A stretch of 60,481 bases of DNA from Alphaproteobacteria bacterium (lineage in GTDB: Bacteria; Pseudomonadota; Alphaproteobacteria; Micavibrionales; Micavibrionaceae): NCBI GenBank assembly GCA_021776025.1, contig JAJFGR010000011.1:66631-127111 (forward strand), read 5' to 3'. The stretch's first letter is position 1, and each line of letters opens with the position of its first letter. Below are positions 25,986 through 34,649 of this stretch, in pieces. Below the pieces are notes generated by a model that saw only the letters and a program-made list of their open reading frames with translations, was not told where the DNA came from and did not search any database. A program made the position numbers and the translations under genes.

Positions 25986-26716
25986 GGAGACTTCCCGGCG
26001 GCGATAATCGCGCCGTAGCTGTCTTTTTGAACTAACACCACATAGTTGTCAGCATTTACATCGGAAGGAACATCAATAAAAACTTCCTGCGGGTGGCCAT
26101 CCCAGTTTTGAGCGTTCTCATAATGCACAACAGCATTTTTGTAGATTACGGTTTTGCCGCGATTTTCACCTGAAGGTATGTTTTGTGTCAGGCTGTCTTT
26201 GGTTCCTGCCAGCCAGATTGTGTAATCACCTTTACTTAATTTAGGCAATGTTGCTTTGATCTGTGATGGCCCATCTTTTGAAACTGTAATGGGTTCGATG
26301 TTTTTCGCGCGTCCCAATGACCGTTGAATATCGCCGCCGCGCGAGCCGACAAATTCTTCCGCCCCATTCACAATCATTTGCGGGGTATAAACACGTCCGT
26401 TGCGCTTGTGTGCTGCATAGGCACGCTGGCGATTTGTGGCGAATTGTTGACCCAGCGTGTCTTTCCAGTGCAGATGATCCCAGTATGTTACGTGGAAGCC
26501 TAAAGCAATGACATTTGGGTTTTCGGCCAGTTTTGCGAGATTTTTGTCCGCAGGCGGGCAGGAAGAGCAGCTTTGCGAGGTAAAGAGTTCAATCACAACA
26601 GGCTTATCAATTGTGCCTGTTTCTACAGTGCCAAACTGCGCGCGCAGGCTTGTGGCCCAAAAGCCGATCATTCCTAAAATTCCAGCGAAGAGGAGAATGT
26701 TTTTCATCATGTTCAT
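25982..26716 (-). CDS. Secreted DUF1223 thioredoxin-like protein
   Basis: 244 residues with an N-terminal hydrophobic signal or anchor. The domain matches DUF1223: V-V-I-E-L-F-T-S-Q-S-C-S-S-C-P-P-A-D, with a C-S-S-C pair in thioredoxin position, then F-H-V-T-Y-W-D and W-K-D-T-L-G. The family is periplasmic with unknown partner. It lies opposite the end of uvrD with four bases of overlap and is divergent from the NDUFA9-like gene. Confidence 0.88.
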   Translation of the reverse strand: MNMMKNILLFAGILGMIGFWATSLRAQFGTVETGTIDKPVVIELFTSQSCSSCPPADKNLAKLAENPNVIALGFHVTYWDHLHWKDTLGQQFATNRQRAYAAHKRNGRVYTPQMIVNGAEEFVGSRGGDIQRSLGRAKNIEPITVSKDGPSQIKATLPKLSKGDYTIWLAGTKDSLTQNIPSGENRGKTVIYKNAVVHYENAQNWDGHPQEVFIDVPSDVNADNYVVLVQKDSYGAIIAAGKSP

Positions 26717-26806
26717 ATATTCGCAAGCGCGGCCATAAAAGTTTCACATCTTGGGGTGGATATTTGTCGCTAAACCCGCCATATTATGGGCAGATTGGAG
26801 CATCAC

Positions 26807-27763
26807 ATGACAATGAACAACAAAGTTGCTTGCGTATTTGGTGGGACTGGATTTGTCGGGCGGCAAGTGGTGCGTGAGCTGGCTGAAAAAGGCTTTGTTG
26901 TTAAAGTTGCGACGCGCGTGCCGGAGCGGGCCTATTTCCTCAAACTTGTAGGCGCCGTGGGTCAGATTGTTCCGCTGCAATGTGATTATCGCGACGAAAA
27001 GAGTATTGCGGCTGCTGTAAAAGATTCAGATTTTGTTGTGAACTGCATCGGGATTCTGTTCGAGAAAGGCAAGACGCGGAAATTTCAGCATGTGCATGTT
27101 GATCTGCCAGCGATGATTGCCAGTGTCTGCAAAAAAGTGGGTGTGAAAAAATTCGTTCATATGTCTGCGCTGGGCATTGATAAAAGCACGTCTAAATACG
27201 CCAAGACGAAGCTTGAAGGTGAAGCGGCCGTGCAATCAAATTTCTCGGCTGCAACCATCCTGCGTCCCAGTATAATTTTTGGTGAAGACGATTCCTTCTT
27301 TAATATGTTTGCGGAAATGGCGCGTTATATCCCCGTACTGCCGCTTATTGGCGGTGGCAAGACAAAGTTCCAGCCTGTTTATGTTGGCGATGTGGCGGAC
27401 GCCGTGATGGCGGCGCTGGAAAACAAGGCCGCGCAAGGTCAGGTTTATGAGCTTGGTGGGCCGGACATTATCAGCTTTAAAGAAGTTTATGAGCGGTTGT
27501 TTAGCCATACAGGCCGTCGGCGCTGTCTCGTGAATATTTCCTTTGGCTTTGCCAAGGTGGAAGCAACATTTATGAGCCTGCTTCCTTACCCGCCATTGAC
27601 GCGTGATCAGGTTGAATCGCTTAAAACAGACAATGTTGTTGCCAAAACGGCGCAGGGTTTAGAAGATTTAGGCGTAACACCTACAGCAATGGATGTTATT
27701 CTGCCAACATATCTTGAAAGTTACCGCCGTGGCGGACGGTTTGCAGATGTAAAGACGGGCTGA
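26807..27763 (+). CDS. NDUFA9-like NAD(P)-binding protein (complex I assembly/epimerase family)
   Basis: 318 residues, an atypical short-chain dehydrogenase with the Rossmann motif F-G-G-T-G-F-V-G-R and a following basic region, then K-F-V-H-M-S-A-L-G-I and Y-A-K-T-K-L-E-G-E. This is the family of the NDUFA9 subunit of mitochondrial complex I, common as a stand-alone gene in alphaproteobacteria. The start at 26807 has GGAG six bases upstream; an ATG at 26786 lacks a ribosome site. Confidence 0.88.
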   Translation: MTMNNKVACVFGGTGFVGRQVVRELAEKGFVVKVATRVPERAYFLKLVGAVGQIVPLQCDYRDEKSIAAAVKDSDFVVNCIGILFEKGKTRKFQHVHVDLPAMIASVCKKVGVKKFVHMSALGIDKSTSKYAKTKLEGEAAVQSNFSAATILRPSIIFGEDDSFFNMFAEMARYIPVLPLIGGGKTKFQPVYVGDVADAVMAALENKAAQGQVYELGGPDIISFKEVYERLFSHTGRRRCLVNISFGFAKVEATFMSLLPYPPLTRDQVESLKTDNVVAKTAQGLEDLGVTPTAMDVILPTYLESYRRGGRFADVKTG

Positions 27764-27804
27764 TATATCTGTTTATAATAAGAATATTTGAAGGGCTTTA
27801 ATCG

Positions 27805-28755
27805 ATGCGTATTTTGACACTTACTTTAGCGGCGTTTTTGGTTTTATTTGTGGGCGCTCAGGCTGCCTTGGCCGCACGCAGTGAAAGCATTGCTGTGGTG
27901 GTCAATGAAGATGCGATTACCGTATCGGATGTGAATGACCGGATGGCGCTGATTATTGCCTCGTCCGGTTTGCCGAACTCACAAGATATTCGTAACAAGT
28001 TGAAGCTGCAAATTATTGGCGCATTGGTCGATGAACAAATTCGTTTGCAGGAAGCGCGCCGGCTGGATCTGGAGATTACGCAGGGTGAGATTAATAAGGG
28101 TTTTGAGGCGATTGCGCAGCAAAATAATTTTGGGCCTGAAGAATTTCGCGTGATGATTACCAAAGGCGGGCTCAATATTGCGACGATGGAAGATCAGATC
28201 CGCGCGCAAATTGCGTGGTCGAAAGTTGTGCAGGCAAAACTGCGTCCGCAGGTGATTATTTCTGATGGTGATATTGATAATCATCTTGAGCGCCTGACGG
28301 CTAATACCGGCAAGCCTGAATATTTGCTTTCTGAAGTTTTTTTACCGATTGAAAATCCGGGAGAAGAGGCGCAAACAAGGCAGCTTGCGCAGAAGCTTGT
28401 GCAGGAAATTCGTAGCGGTAAGGCTACGTTTGTTAAAATTGCGCAGCAATTTTCAAAGTCTGCCGGCGCGCCGCAAGGCGGTGATTTAGGGTGGATTAGT
28501 CAGGGACAATTGCAGCAGGAGCTTGATGCAGTCTTGCCGCGTATTGCTGCTGGACAGGTGAGTGATGCGATCCGCACGGCTTCAGGGCTTCATATTTTGA
28601 ATGTGCGTGAGCAGCGGGTGATTAGCCCGACCAATCTTCCCACGCGAGAGCAGGTTATGGGCTTACTCGGGACCCAGCGTCTTGAGCGTTTGCAGAGGCG
28701 CTATCTGCTCGATCTGAAATCGGCGGCCTTTATTGAGAACCGTCTTGGTCAGTGA
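27805..28755 (+). CDS. surA: SurA-like periplasmic peptidyl-prolyl isomerase
   Basis: 316 residues with a cleavable signal peptide (hydrophobic, ending near A-L-A-A). The SurA N-terminal chaperone domain (I-A-V-V-V-N-E-D-A-I-T-V-S-D-V) is followed by a single parvulin domain (about residues 170-265, G-G-D-L-G-W-I and A-S-G-L-H-I-L); E. coli SurA has two. It guides outer-membrane proteins to the BAM complex. GAAGGG precedes the ATG. It is followed by rsmA; the usual partners lptD and pdxA are not in the window. Confidence 0.9.
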   Translation: MRILTLTLAAFLVLFVGAQAALAARSESIAVVVNEDAITVSDVNDRMALIIASSGLPNSQDIRNKLKLQIIGALVDEQIRLQEARRLDLEITQGEINKGFEAIAQQNNFGPEEFRVMITKGGLNIATMEDQIRAQIAWSKVVQAKLRPQVIISDGDIDNHLERLTANTGKPEYLLSEVFLPIENPGEEAQTRQLAQKLVQEIRSGKATFVKIAQQFSKSAGAPQGGDLGWISQGQLQQELDAVLPRIAAGQVSDAIRTASGLHILNVREQRVISPTNLPTREQVMGLLGTQRLERLQRRYLLDLKSAAFIENRLGQ

Positions 28756-28759
28756 TTCT

Positions 28760-29578
28760 TTGAGTGACCTTCATGATTTACCGCCGCTGCGCGATGTGAT
28801 ATCCGCCCATAATTTACGCGCTGAAAAATCGCTGGGGCAGAATTTTCTTCTCGACCAAAACATCACCGATAAAATTGTACGCCAAGCTGGTGATCTTTCC
28901 GGCAAGAGCGTCATAGAGATTGGTCCGGGTCCGGGCGGTCTTACGCGTTCTTTGTTGCGTACAGATGCACGCAAAGTTATTGCCGTTGAATTTGATGAAC
29001 GCGCGGTGGCTGCCTTGCAAGATTTAAAAGAGGTGGCCGGGGAGCGGCTCGAGATTGTTCATGGTGATGCACTTAAAACCAATTTATTGGATTTGTGTGA
29101 TGGTCCGCGGGTGATTGCGGCTAATTTGCCGTACAATATTGCGACGCCCCTGTTGCTGGGTTGGTTGAAACAGATTCGCGCTGATGATGGTGCGTATGAA
29201 CAGATGATCCTGATGTTTCAAAAAGAAGTGGCAGAGCGCATTGTTGGCCAAGTTGGCACAAAAGCCTATGGTCGCTTATCGGTGATCAGTCAGTGGATTT
29301 GTGAGACTAAAAAGCTGTTTGATCTGCCGCCTTCGGCCTTTACCCCGCCGCCGAAGGTGAAATCAGCGATCGTGAGATTTGTGCCGAAAGTTTTGCCGGA
29401 GGATGCGCCGGAATTTGGCGCGGTAGAGGCTGTTACGCAGGCGGCTTTTGGTCAGCGCCGTAAAATGATCCGCTCCAGTCTTAAGGATTATGCTGAAAAC
29501 CTTAAAAAACTTGGTCTTGATTCACAAAAGCGCGCAGAAAACCTCTCTCCAGCGGATTTTATCAAACTTGCTATCTGA
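28760..29578 (+). CDS. rsmA: 16S rRNA dimethyladenosine transferase
   Basis: A 272-residue KsgA/RsmA enzyme that dimethylates two adjacent adenosines at the 3' end of 16S rRNA. Motifs: K-S-L-G-Q-N-F-L-L-D, the SAM-binding E-I-G-P-G-P-G-G-L-T, the catalytic N-L-P-Y-N-I, and V-F-Q-K-E-V-A-E-R. The start is uncertain because no ATG exists: TTG at 28760 gives M-S-D-L-H-D-L-P-P, matching the usual start, and lies five bases after the surA stop; TTG at 28733 would overlap surA. Confidence 0.92.
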   Translation: MSDLHDLPPLRDVISAHNLRAEKSLGQNFLLDQNITDKIVRQAGDLSGKSVIEIGPGPGGLTRSLLRTDARKVIAVEFDERAVAALQDLKEVAGERLEIVHGDALKTNLLDLCDGPRVIAANLPYNIATPLLLGWLKQIRADDGAYEQMILMFQKEVAERIVGQVGTKAYGRLSVISQWICETKKLFDLPPSAFTPPPKVKSAIVRFVPKVLPEDAPEFGAVEAVTQAAFGQRRKMIRSSLKDYAENLKKLGLDSQKRAENLSPADFIKLAI

Positions 29579-29607
29579 TTGACATAATGCTATATCTTTG
29601 ATATAAA
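29579..29607 (+). promoter_or_regulatory. Promoter of the 233-residue hypothetical gene (TTGACATAA type)
   Basis: TTGACA (29579-29584), continuing as TTGACATAA, then a 17-bp spacer and TATAAA (29602-29607), a near-consensus housekeeping promoter. It begins at the last bases of the rsmA stop codon region. Confidence 0.7.
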
Positions 29608-29632
29608 ACTCTGTTTTTAACTAGAGATGATC

Positions 29633-30334
29633 ATGATACTAGCATCTGAGCGAAAATCGCCGTATCGGCTATATTGGGTTTATAAAAACCCCGATGTTTA
29701 TACACATCCTTACAGTTTAACCCTGAAGAGAGATTGGGATGAAGTTGTTCGGGCCGTTTCTGAAGATAGGCAAATGGTTATATTGCTTGATAGGCATGAC
29801 GAGGTGGGCGGTTTGATCCCAGCAGATATGTTTTATGCTGCTCATCTTACGGGCAATCAGGAGAAGTTGTTTCCTGTCGCTCATGTAGAAGTCTCAGATT
29901 TTCGTGACAACCCTGAAAAATGGGTTGAGCCCTCAACAGGGCAGTGGAACTACCTAACTTTAAGAGAGAATCTGATGTTATTGCAGGATGGAAAACCTCA
30001 ATGCGCTCTTGTTACAACGCTTTTTTTCTGGGACCTAAATATAGAAGAGGATCATACGGTTCGTTTCACTAATCAAGTTTATAATCACATCTACAACCCT
30101 CGGGAGCCTAAGAAGATTAAAGCTAGGATCTTAACGCCAGAAGAGGAAAAAAAACATCAACACCGAAAAGAGGTTGCTGATAAAGCATGGGAACGTCTTG
30201 AAGAGGAACATGCTAGGCCAATGGACCAAGCTAATACTGAAATACTTGGCTTGGTCGTGAGTGTTTTAAAAGGTGTTAAAAGAACACCCAAAGATATTAA
30301 AGAAGCTGTAGAAAAGCTCTCTATTGAACTTTAA
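29633..30334 (+). CDS. Hypothetical protein
   Basis: I do not recognise this 233-residue protein. It is soluble and highly charged, with an N-terminal mixed alpha/beta region (Y-R-L-Y-W-V-Y-K-N) and a long C-terminal coiled-coil-like helix from about residue 165 (E-E-E-K-K-H-Q-H-R-K). The start at 29633 has AGAG six bases upstream; the in-frame ATG at 29627 directly abuts it. The gene is AT-rich compared with rsmA and gmk, shares the TTGACATAA promoter with four his-region genes, and overlaps the end of convergent gmk by four bases. Confidence 0.7.
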   Translation: MILASERKSPYRLYWVYKNPDVYTHPYSLTLKRDWDEVVRAVSEDRQMVILLDRHDEVGGLIPADMFYAAHLTGNQEKLFPVAHVEVSDFRDNPEKWVEPSTGQWNYLTLRENLMLLQDGKPQCALVTTLFFWDLNIEEDHTVRFTNQVYNHIYNPREPKKIKARILTPEEEKKHQHRKEVADKAWERLEEEHARPMDQANTEILGLVVSVLKGVKRTPKDIKEAVEKLSIEL

Positions 30335-30972
30335 AGCCCGCTCATTAGACCCCGGACAAAGTCTGACAGGCCCTGAACTCGGCGGCGTTTGATACGCTCT
30401 GCATCTAAAATTAATTGCACTTGGCTGGTGGCTTTGTCGATATCATCATTGATGATCACGTAATCATATTCGCTATAATGTGACATTTCGCTTTCAGCTT
30501 TTGACATGCGGTCGCGGATTTGTTCTTCGGTTTCTTTGGTGTTACGAGAGCGCTCGCGCAGACGCTTTTCTAAAGCTGATTTTGATGGCGGCAGGATAAA
30601 AACTCTTACCAAATCTTCGGCGGCTAGCTCAAAAAGCTGCTGCGTGCCCTGCCAGTCAATGTCGAAAATGACATCTTTTCCACCTGCCAAGGCTTCTTCA
30701 ACGGCCCCGCGCGGCGTACCGTAATAATGATCGAAAACTTTGGCATGTTCTAACATATCGCCGCCGTCAATCATCTCGCGAAACTCATTGGTTTCGACGA
30801 ACATATAATCCTGCCCCTGCACTTCACCGGCGCGCCGCGGCCTCGTGGTGGCGGAAACGGAAGGCACAAGATTGTCGTTATCCTTTAAAAGCGCGCGCGT
30901 GATTGTCGTTTTCCCTGCGCCCGATGGCGAAGACAGAACGTACATTAGGCCACGGCGTTTTAAATTCTCCAA
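30331..30972 (-). CDS. gmk: Guanylate kinase
   Basis: 213 residues. Phosphorylates GMP to GDP. P-loop S-P-S-G-A-G-K-T-T near residue 16, GMP-binding S-A-T-T-R-P-R-R-A-G-E, and I-D-W-Q-G-T-Q-Q. The start is TTG at 30972 with GGATC upstream; an in-frame ATG at 30945 would cut into the fold. It stands alone between the hypothetical gene and a divergent SDR gene. Confidence 0.95.
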   Translation of the reverse strand: MENLKRRGLMYVLSSPSGAGKTTITRALLKDNDNLVPSVSATTRPRRAGEVQGQDYMFVETNEFREMIDGGDMLEHAKVFDHYYGTPRGAVEEALAGGKDVIFDIDWQGTQQLFELAAEDLVRVFILPPSKSALEKRLRERSRNTKETEEQIRDRMSKAESEMSHYSEYDYVIINDDIDKATSQVQLILDAERIKRRRVQGLSDFVRGLMSGL

Positions 30973-31053
30973 CTTCTGATCCTGTTATTTCTATTTGAAC
31001 TTTCTTGCTTTAAAACTTAACCATTGGAAAAAACATAAGCAACGCAAAAAGTT

Positions 31054-31836
31054 ATGATGAAGAACCCTTCCCATATTTTGATTACTGGCGGTTCGAGCGG
31101 TATTGGGCAGGCGCTGGCCGAGCATTATGCTGCGCGGGGCGTTACGCTCAGCTTAAGTGGGCGTGATGAGGGGCGACTTGAGGCTGTTGCTAAAGCGTGC
31201 CGGAATCAAGGGGCGGAAGTTGATGGGGTTGTTTTGGATGTTACCGATAAAGAAGCCATGGAGCGCTGGGTTTTAGTAAGGGATCAGGTCAGGCCTATTG
31301 ATTTGGTCATTGCTAATGCCGGAATTTCAGCTGGAACCGATGCAGATGTAGGCGGTGAAAGTGACGAACAGGTGCGGCGGATTTTCGCCGTGAATGTTGA
31401 TGGGGTTTTTAATACTATTCATCCTTTATTACCTAAGATGTTAGCGCGAAAATCTGGTCAAATTGCGATTATGAGTTCTTTGGCCGGTTTGCGTGGTTGG
31501 CCGGGTGCGCCGGCTTATTGTGCATCAAAAGCGGCGGTAAAGGTTTATGGTGAAGCGCTCAGAGGGCATTTGGCATCAAGCGGGGTAAAAGTGAGCGTGA
31601 TTTGTCCGGGTTTTGTTCGTTCACGCATAACGGCGGTCAATGATTTCCCTATGCCTTTGCTGATGGATGCGAATAAAGTTGCGGCCTTAATTGCTAAAAA
31701 ACTAAAGAGAAATACTGGCCTTATAAAATTTCCGTGGCTGGCCGCAGCTTTTTGTTGGCTCGGTTTGATTATCCCTAACAGTCTTGTAGATATTGTCTTG
31801 AGATTTATGCCTTCAAAACGCTCATTTGAACGTTAA
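31054..31836 (+). CDS. Short-chain dehydrogenase/reductase
   Basis: 260 residues. Classical SDR: nucleotide motif T-G-G-S-S-G-I-G-Q, the N-A-G motif (V-I-A-N-A-G-I), catalytic S in I-M-S-S-L-A-G and Y-C-A-S-K-A as the Y-x-x-x-K pair. The C-terminal hydrophobic stretch (A-A-A-F-C-W-L-G-L-I-I) suggests membrane attachment, as in fatty-acyl or lipid-linked SDRs. Substrate unknown. Confidence 0.88.
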   Translation: MMKNPSHILITGGSSGIGQALAEHYAARGVTLSLSGRDEGRLEAVAKACRNQGAEVDGVVLDVTDKEAMERWVLVRDQVRPIDLVIANAGISAGTDADVGGESDEQVRRIFAVNVDGVFNTIHPLLPKMLARKSGQIAIMSSLAGLRGWPGAPAYCASKAAVKVYGEALRGHLASSGVKVSVICPGFVRSRITAVNDFPMPLLMDANKVAALIAKKLKRNTGLIKFPWLAAAFCWLGLIIPNSLVDIVLRFMPSKRSFER

Positions 31837-32033
31837 GGCACTTGAAACAATAAATAATCTTAATGAGGTTGAATTTTAGTACATGTATGTGCTAATCTGA
31901 GGTTGTATTTTTAGGGCAACATGCCATAGTAACTTTGTGCCAAAACTAAATATTTCTGCGTGAATTCGAGTTATTTCTACTCAGGCAATCGTTTAAGATT
32001 GCACGTAATTCACTAAAGAATGGTTTTATTGCT

Positions 32034-32348
32034 ATGGATACCAAAACTGTAGAGAAAAATACAGAGGCCGCGGCTAAAATTCTCAAGGCGCTTTCAAATG
32101 AACGGCGTTTGTTGATAGTTTGCTTGCTTTATAAGGGCGAAAAAAGCGTTGGCGCACTTGAAGAAATTGTCGAGCTTAGCCAATCTGCACTTTCTCAACA
32201 TCTTGCCCGGTTGCGCCGTGACGGTATTGTGAAAACTCGCCGGGATGCACAAACCATCTATTATTCCCTGAAGTCTGAAGGCGCTATTCAAATTCTTGCA
32301 TGTCTGAATGATATGTATTGCACAGAAGGTGATTCCGAAGAGTCTTAA
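32034..32348 (+). CDS. ArsR-family winged-helix repressor
   Basis: 104 residues. ArsR/SmtB-type helix-turn-helix: K-A-L-S-N-E-R-R-L-L-I-V-C-L-L, then E-L-S-Q-S-A-L-S-Q-H-L-A-R-L-R-R-D-G as recognition helix and the wing. Two or three cysteines (C-L-L, I-L-A-C-L, Y-C-T) might sense thiols or sulfur as in BigR/SqrR, but the typical pair is not certain. An imperfect palindrome TAGTACAT/ATGTGCTA at 31878-31895 upstream could be its operator. Its stop overlaps the convergent glycosyltransferase by four bases. Confidence 0.88.
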   Translation: MDTKTVEKNTEAAAKILKALSNERRLLIVCLLYKGEKSVGALEEIVELSQSALSQHLARLRRDGIVKTRRDAQTIYYSLKSEGAIQILACLNDMYCTEGDSEES

Positions 32349-33310
32349 TGCATTGTTGAGGATTGTTTCGGGGCTTGTTTGCGCGGTTTGAAATTTTCTA
32401 CAATTTCTTCGCTTTCCAAATCTTTTAATTCATTTTTTTGCAAAATATGGATATTGGCACCTTTTGGTGCATGCCGAACGGGATCGCTGTGACTTGAAAA
32501 TAACGCAAGGCAGGGGCAGCCTGTTGCACTTATTAAGTGCATAGGGCCGGTATCATTACCGATGGCGCCGGCGGCCTCTCTGGCTAAGCTTGCGATCTGG
32601 TGCAAATTTGTGCGCCCTGTAAGATCCAGAGCCTCGGGACAGCTTTGTGCAATTTTTGTCGTTACGTTTGCTTCATCTTTGGTGCCGATTAAAACGGGCT
32701 GGTAGCCCATAGAAGCTAGAATTTTTGCCAGCTGGCTATATTTATCGGCAGGCCAGCGCTTTTCTGGCCGGTTTGGTGCGGAGCCGGGCACCAGCAATAC
32801 ATATGGCGCTTTTATCGCAAAGGTTGAAAGGTCGCCTTTCATCCATTCTAGCTGGTCAATCTCTATATCTTTGATGCCGGCTAACCCTAGTGTTTGTACA
32901 TGCCCGTCAAAAGCGTGGCTGGCTGTACGCTGCTCTGATGTGTTGCGATGTGATGCACCTGGCGCGGTGCCGACCCATTCGGGTTTGGTTTTTAGTAGGT
33001 TGAAATAAAATGTAGTGCGGTCATTATTTTGCAAATCGTAGATACGGGTAAATTTGGCGGCGTTTAGGTTTTTTCGCAAATCACTCCAACTTTTTAGATT
33101 GAGTAATTTGGGGCGTTTATCAATCCAGATTTCATCAAAATACCCGCATTCCTCGGCAAATTTTTCAAAAGGCTTTGTTGTCAGGAGCGTAATGTGAGCG
33201 TCTTTGTGGCGGCGGCGGATTGCGGCCATTGGGCCGAGGGCTTGAATAAAATCGCCGAGGGCGCTGAGTTTTATGATGAGTATGCGTTGCCCTTTAAGCT
33301 TCTCGCTCAT
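32345..33310 (-). CDS. Glycosyltransferase family 9 (heptosyltransferase-like)
   Basis: 321 residues. GT-B fold with the ADP-heptose:LPS transferase signature: N-terminal I-L-I-I-K-L-S-A-L-G-D-F-I-Q-A, C-terminal L-T-G-R-T-N-L and A-G-A-I-G-N-D-T-G-P-M-H-L. It likely adds a sugar to the LPS core. It overlaps the upstream GT4 gene by four bases (ATGA), so the two are co-translated. Confidence 0.9.
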   Translation of the reverse strand: MSEKLKGQRILIIKLSALGDFIQALGPMAAIRRRHKDAHITLLTTKPFEKFAEECGYFDEIWIDKRPKLLNLKSWSDLRKNLNAAKFTRIYDLQNNDRTTFYFNLLKTKPEWVGTAPGASHRNTSEQRTASHAFDGHVQTLGLAGIKDIEIDQLEWMKGDLSTFAIKAPYVLLVPGSAPNRPEKRWPADKYSQLAKILASMGYQPVLIGTKDEANVTTKIAQSCPEALDLTGRTNLHQIASLAREAAGAIGNDTGPMHLISATGCPCLALFSSHSDPVRHAPKGANIHILQKNELKDLESEEIVENFKPRKQAPKQSSTMH

Positions 33311-34527
33311 TTTTGCAATCCACCTATGGCGCGGCTTTCTTGGTGTCCGTGAAACGGGCTTTGCCCAGCAGAGGGGGAGATTTCTCCGCGTAGTAATTCA
33401 GCGTAAACATTGAGCGTTTTATCGGCCATCTGGGCTTTGGTGAAATGTTCGGCAATATGTGCCATTGCGCGTGTGGCGAGCATTGAACGTTGCGTTGGGG
33501 TGAGGGCCAGCGCTTCTTCAATGGCTGAGGCCAGTATGCTGGAATCCCCTGGTTTTACCAGCCAGCCAGTTTGCCCGCGCAGAATTGTTTCCTGCGCGCC
33601 GCCATGGTCGGCGGCGACGATCGGTCGCCCCATAGCTTGCGCTTCAACTGGTACGCGACCAAATCCTTCGGGATCGGTTGACGGACAAACAACAACGGTA
33701 GCGAGCATATAAGCGGCTGGCATATCATTACAATGGTCAACAATGCGCACTTGTCCGCCTAGGCCTTTAGTGCCAATGCTGGTTTCCAGTTCTTTGCGAT
33801 AGTCTTTGCGCCCCTGATCAGAGCCGATAATCACGCAAAATAAATCCGGGCGATTAATTTTTTCCAGCGCGTCGATCAAGACAGAATGGCCTTTCCAGCG
33901 TGTTAGTCGTCCGGGCAGCATGACAATATTTGCGCTATCGGGGATGCGCCAGCTTTGCGCTAATGAAACCATGCGTTGGGGGGTTACAGCGGTAGGGTGG
34001 AATTTTTCCATCGGAATGCCGCGCGGGATCAAACGGATTGTGCGATCATCGAGGCGGTAATGTTTACGTAGGTAATTTGCAACATAATTTGAAATCGCAA
34101 TGACCCGCTCTCCTTGTGCGATTGAGCTGTTGTAGAATTGTTTGGTTTTTCCACTGATATTGTAGGGTGCATGACAGGTGGTTATGAAATGGGCTTTTGT
34201 CTTTCTACAGGCATAATGGGCGCTCCAGGCCGGGGCGCGGCTGCGGGCATGAACGATATTGACGTTATAGCGCTCGATGAGTTTGCGCAGCGCGGTAATG
34301 TTTCGCCACATGGTCATCGGGTTTTTTGAATGCACGGGTAAATTCACGTGCACTGCGCCAATGCGCTCCAGCTCGTGAACCCGCGCTCCACCGTTGGATA
34401 CAATAATGGCCTGCGCGCCACCAGCGACTAGTTCTGAGGCAATATCTATGCAGCCTTGTTCTGCGCCGCCGGGGCCGAGTTCCGGGATAATCTGCATAAT
34501 AACCGGCTGGGTTTGGAATGCGTTCAT
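33307..34527 (-). CDS. Glycosyltransferase family 4
   Basis: 406 residues. N-terminal G-P-G-G-A-E-Q-G loop, typical of GT4 acceptor binding, then the C-terminal donor-binding E-A-Q-A-M-G-R-P-I-V-A-A-D-H-G-G-A-Q-E with the E-x7-E pattern. It probably adds a hexose to LPS or capsule precursors. First gene of a two-gene operon with the GT9 gene. Confidence 0.9.
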   Translation of the reverse strand: MNAFQTQPVIMQIIPELGPGGAEQGCIDIASELVAGGAQAIIVSNGGARVHELERIGAVHVNLPVHSKNPMTMWRNITALRKLIERYNVNIVHARSRAPAWSAHYACRKTKAHFITTCHAPYNISGKTKQFYNSSIAQGERVIAISNYVANYLRKHYRLDDRTIRLIPRGIPMEKFHPTAVTPQRMVSLAQSWRIPDSANIVMLPGRLTRWKGHSVLIDALEKINRPDLFCVIIGSDQGRKDYRKELETSIGTKGLGGQVRIVDHCNDMPAAYMLATVVVCPSTDPEGFGRVPVEAQAMGRPIVAADHGGAQETILRGQTGWLVKPGDSSILASAIEEALALTPTQRSMLATRAMAHIAEHFTKAQMADKTLNVYAELLRGEISPSAGQSPFHGHQESRAIGGLQK

Positions 34528-34649
34528 GAAAAACCTATAATAGAGCTGTATGCGAATGCCATCTTGACACTGGTAACAGCAGTTTAGATCATTTATCTAT
34601 AAAGGTAGGGTAGTATTTTCGCAAGATCATCTATAACAATGAGGATGCC

